A stretch of DNA of 43,899 bases from Cryobacterium sp. HLT2-28 (lineage in GTDB: Bacteria; Actinomycetota; Actinomycetes; Actinomycetales; Microbacteriaceae). Position numbers and translations under genes: made by a program. Below, in pieces: positions 42,521-43,899 of the stretch. Within the stretch, counting starts at the first letter, position 1, and every line of letters begins with the position of its first letter. The notes under the pieces were generated by a model. That model did not search any database and was not told where the DNA came from. It saw only the letters and a program-made list of their open reading frames with translations. The stretch covers positions 1 to 43,899 of the forward strand of contig NZ_SOFH01000019.1 of the NCBI RefSeq assembly GCF_004402495.1, written 5' to 3'.

Positions 42521-42594
42521 ACCCGCGTCAAGGTGGGGGCAGTGCCGCACCTGCTCGGCTACACCCGAGCGACAGCCTCGGCTTCCGGAACAGC

Positions 42595-43401
42595 TCAACA
42601 AGTAACGAAAGCCACTGTTGCCGGATGCGGGGCTTCGCCGTTCAACGCCCATGCGAAGGCCGCGGCGATGCCAGCGATATCGCAGTCCGACAGAATCGGC
42701 GTGCGGTAGTCATAGAGGTAGTTCCCCGTCAGAGGGTCAACCGTCACGTTCGCCCACCCGTAGGCCATGATGTCCGTAGAGGTATTGAGCGGCGACGCGT
42801 GTCCGAGTCCAAGGGCGTGTCCGAGTTCGTGCAACCCCATCCGATAGATCCGAAGGTTATCGAAGTCGGGGTACGGCCCGCCGGGCGGCTCCTCCGATTT
42901 GATGATCACATTCGAGCAGTGCTGAGAACCGCAGGTCGCGTTCCCGCCCCACGCGACTCCACCAGCGTGCGGGACGTAGTGCACGACGATGTCAGCGGCT
43001 CGCGAGCGACCGGTGCCGGTGACGTCAACCAGCGAAACCATCGGGAGTCGACGTGCAAGCACGCCACTCCACGTCGCCACCGCATTGCGCAGGGCACGCA
43101 CTCCATCAGGGCTCGCCTCGGGTGCTGCCGTCACCGCGACGGTCAGATTGGTGTGATTCCACCAGAACTGCGTGCCAGGTCCACCTGACTTGTTGTTGAC
43201 GCCACTCAAAACAGCAACAAGATCAGCGTCGGATGGACCAGTGATGAAGGGCGCGTCGTCCGCCGCTGATGCGGTCGCCGGAACTCCGAGGGACCCGCCA
43301 AGGACGAGGGCAGACAGGGCAATTGTCGTTAAGGCGGTGCGCCCGCGGCGGCGCTGGCGGACAGCGCCCTCCGAACCGGTACGGCGGATGGTGGACCACA
43401 T
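42595..43401 (-). CDS. secreted matrixin-like metalloprotease
   Basis: A 268-aa predicted exported protein. A twin-basic N-terminus (RQRRRGR) and hydrophobic core end at a signal-peptidase site after PATASA (about residue 46). The catalytic zinc motif is complete: His191-Glu192-x-x-His195 and His201 in HELGHALGLGH, followed by a Met-turn (DIMAYG, Met212). This places it in the metzincin/M10-like group. Cys157, Cys162, Cys240 and the C-terminal Cys268 could form disulfides. ATG 43401 was chosen because the signal peptide follows it directly. The ~190 bp upstream hold no other gene. Confidence 0.87.
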   Translation of the reverse strand: MWSTIRRTGSEGAVRQRRRGRTALTTIALSALVLGGSLGVPATASAADDAPFITGPSDADLVAVLSGVNNKSGGPGTQFWWNHTNLTVAVTAAPEASPDGVRALRNAVATWSGVLARRLPMVSLVDVTGTGRSRAADIVVHYVPHAGGVAWGGNATCGSQHCSNVIIKSEEPPGGPYPDFDNLRIYRMGLHELGHALGLGHASPLNTSTDIMAYGWANVTVDPLTGNYLYDYRTPILSDCDIAGIAAAFAWALNGEAPHPATVAFVTC

Positions 43402-43591
43402 GACTTGACCACTTTCTCTGTGAGCACGACTGGCACCCTGCGGCGCATCATAATCGAACCTCACGGCCGGCAACAGGCCGCATTGACTCATAGAAAACCT
43501 CCGCGTAGCTGTATTCATTGCCTCATTTGTGAACCTCCGCTTGGTGGTGTTGGTTTCCAATGTGGTGGATCTGGGCTACGCCCAATACCGT

Positions 43592-43899
43592 TCAGTTAAG
43601 CGTGTGAAGGGTGATTTCTGGCTCGTGGCGGGGTTGTGGCCAGTCGGCGTGGTGGAAGCGTTTGGCGGGCCATTTCGAGACCTTGCGCTTGATGACACGA
43701 GGGTTTGAACGCCGTCGTCGTGCGGGGTTCAGCCGTCGGATCAGGGCTAGTACCGCATGGCGCCAGACCGCTTTGGCGTGGTCAAAGTGGGGAGGGGGGG
43801 AAAACGCCCTGAGCCACGGAGCGGCGGGCGATGCGGAGTGCGGCGATGAAGGAGACCCTGTCAGGATCACGGTGAGCGTGCTGGGCGGCCTCGACCATG
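43592..43899 (-). pseudogene. IS4-family transposase, C-terminal part, frameshifted and cut by the window edge
   Basis: Minus-strand C-terminus of an IS4-family transposase: LIRRLNPARRRRSNPRVIKRKVSKW, then RFHHADWPQPR. The preceding part (AAQHAHRDPDRVSFIAALRI, then ARRSVAQG) is in a different frame. The change falls in a run of eight G (43794-43801, plus strand), so it is either a real frameshift or a sequencing error. A palindrome, TGGGCTACGCCCA (43572-43584), lies just beyond the stop and may be near the IS end. Confidence 0.8.

Overview
The window is chromosomal DNA from a high-GC actinobacterium, most likely of the Microbacteriaceae; the genus cannot be fixed from the sequence alone. Supporting signs are the gene order, GTG and TTG starts, many -10 boxes sitting 6-7 nt before the start codon (leaderless mRNAs), and a family-typical dispersed 22-bp repeat encoding 'VVELVET'. 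It opens with the 3' end of a 5S rRNA.

Region 1 (143-16975) is a long, tightly packed plus-strand housekeeping block. Its order matches the Mycobacterium tuberculosis Rv1691-Rv1713 neighbourhood: a TPR-like protein (with an unusual Arg/Gly-rich repeat array), HAD phosphatase, a 71-aa protein, tlyA, nadK, recN, pyrG, a NUDIX hydrolase, xerD, parA, scpA, scpB, an rluB-type pseudouridine synthase, tyrA, cmk and der. Most neighbours overlap by 1-26 nt. A terminator follows der. It covers rRNA modification, NADP and CTP supply, DNA repair, chromosome dimer resolution and condensin loading.

Region 2 (17076-25069) is an acetate/monocarboxylate module. A LytS/LytR-type two-component system is followed on the minus strand by a small membrane protein and a sodium:solute symporter. 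Divergently, a second DUF485 protein, an ActP-type symporter and acetyl-CoA synthetase form an operon. Two 13-bp direct repeats exactly 21 bp apart lie between them, as expected for LytTR binding.

Region 3 (25070-34400) is accessory. A tRNA-Pro(GGG) carries a 3.5-kb genomic island bounded by perfect 37-bp direct repeats of its 3' end (26639-26675 and 30163-30199). The island has no integrase. It encodes a DUF4238 domain fused in frame to a transposase tail and, divergently, a two-gene AbiE-like (type IV toxin-antitoxin) system whose regulator carries a candidate PD-(D/E)xK domain. After it come a CoA hydrolase, an aldo-keto reductase, a cupin, and an excisionase followed by a 42-codon integrase stub.

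Region 4 (34409-43899) holds an ABC exporter, a DHFR-like reductase, a higBA toxin-antitoxin pair with a clear promoter/operator, and a TetR-controlled operon (DUF6326, NADPH:quinone-type oxidoreductase, a collapsed ABC ATPase remnant, DUF2306, a membrane protein). Then come an IS3 fragment, a secreted matrixin-like metalloprotease and a frameshifted IS4 transposase tail. This end is rich in deletions and transposon debris.
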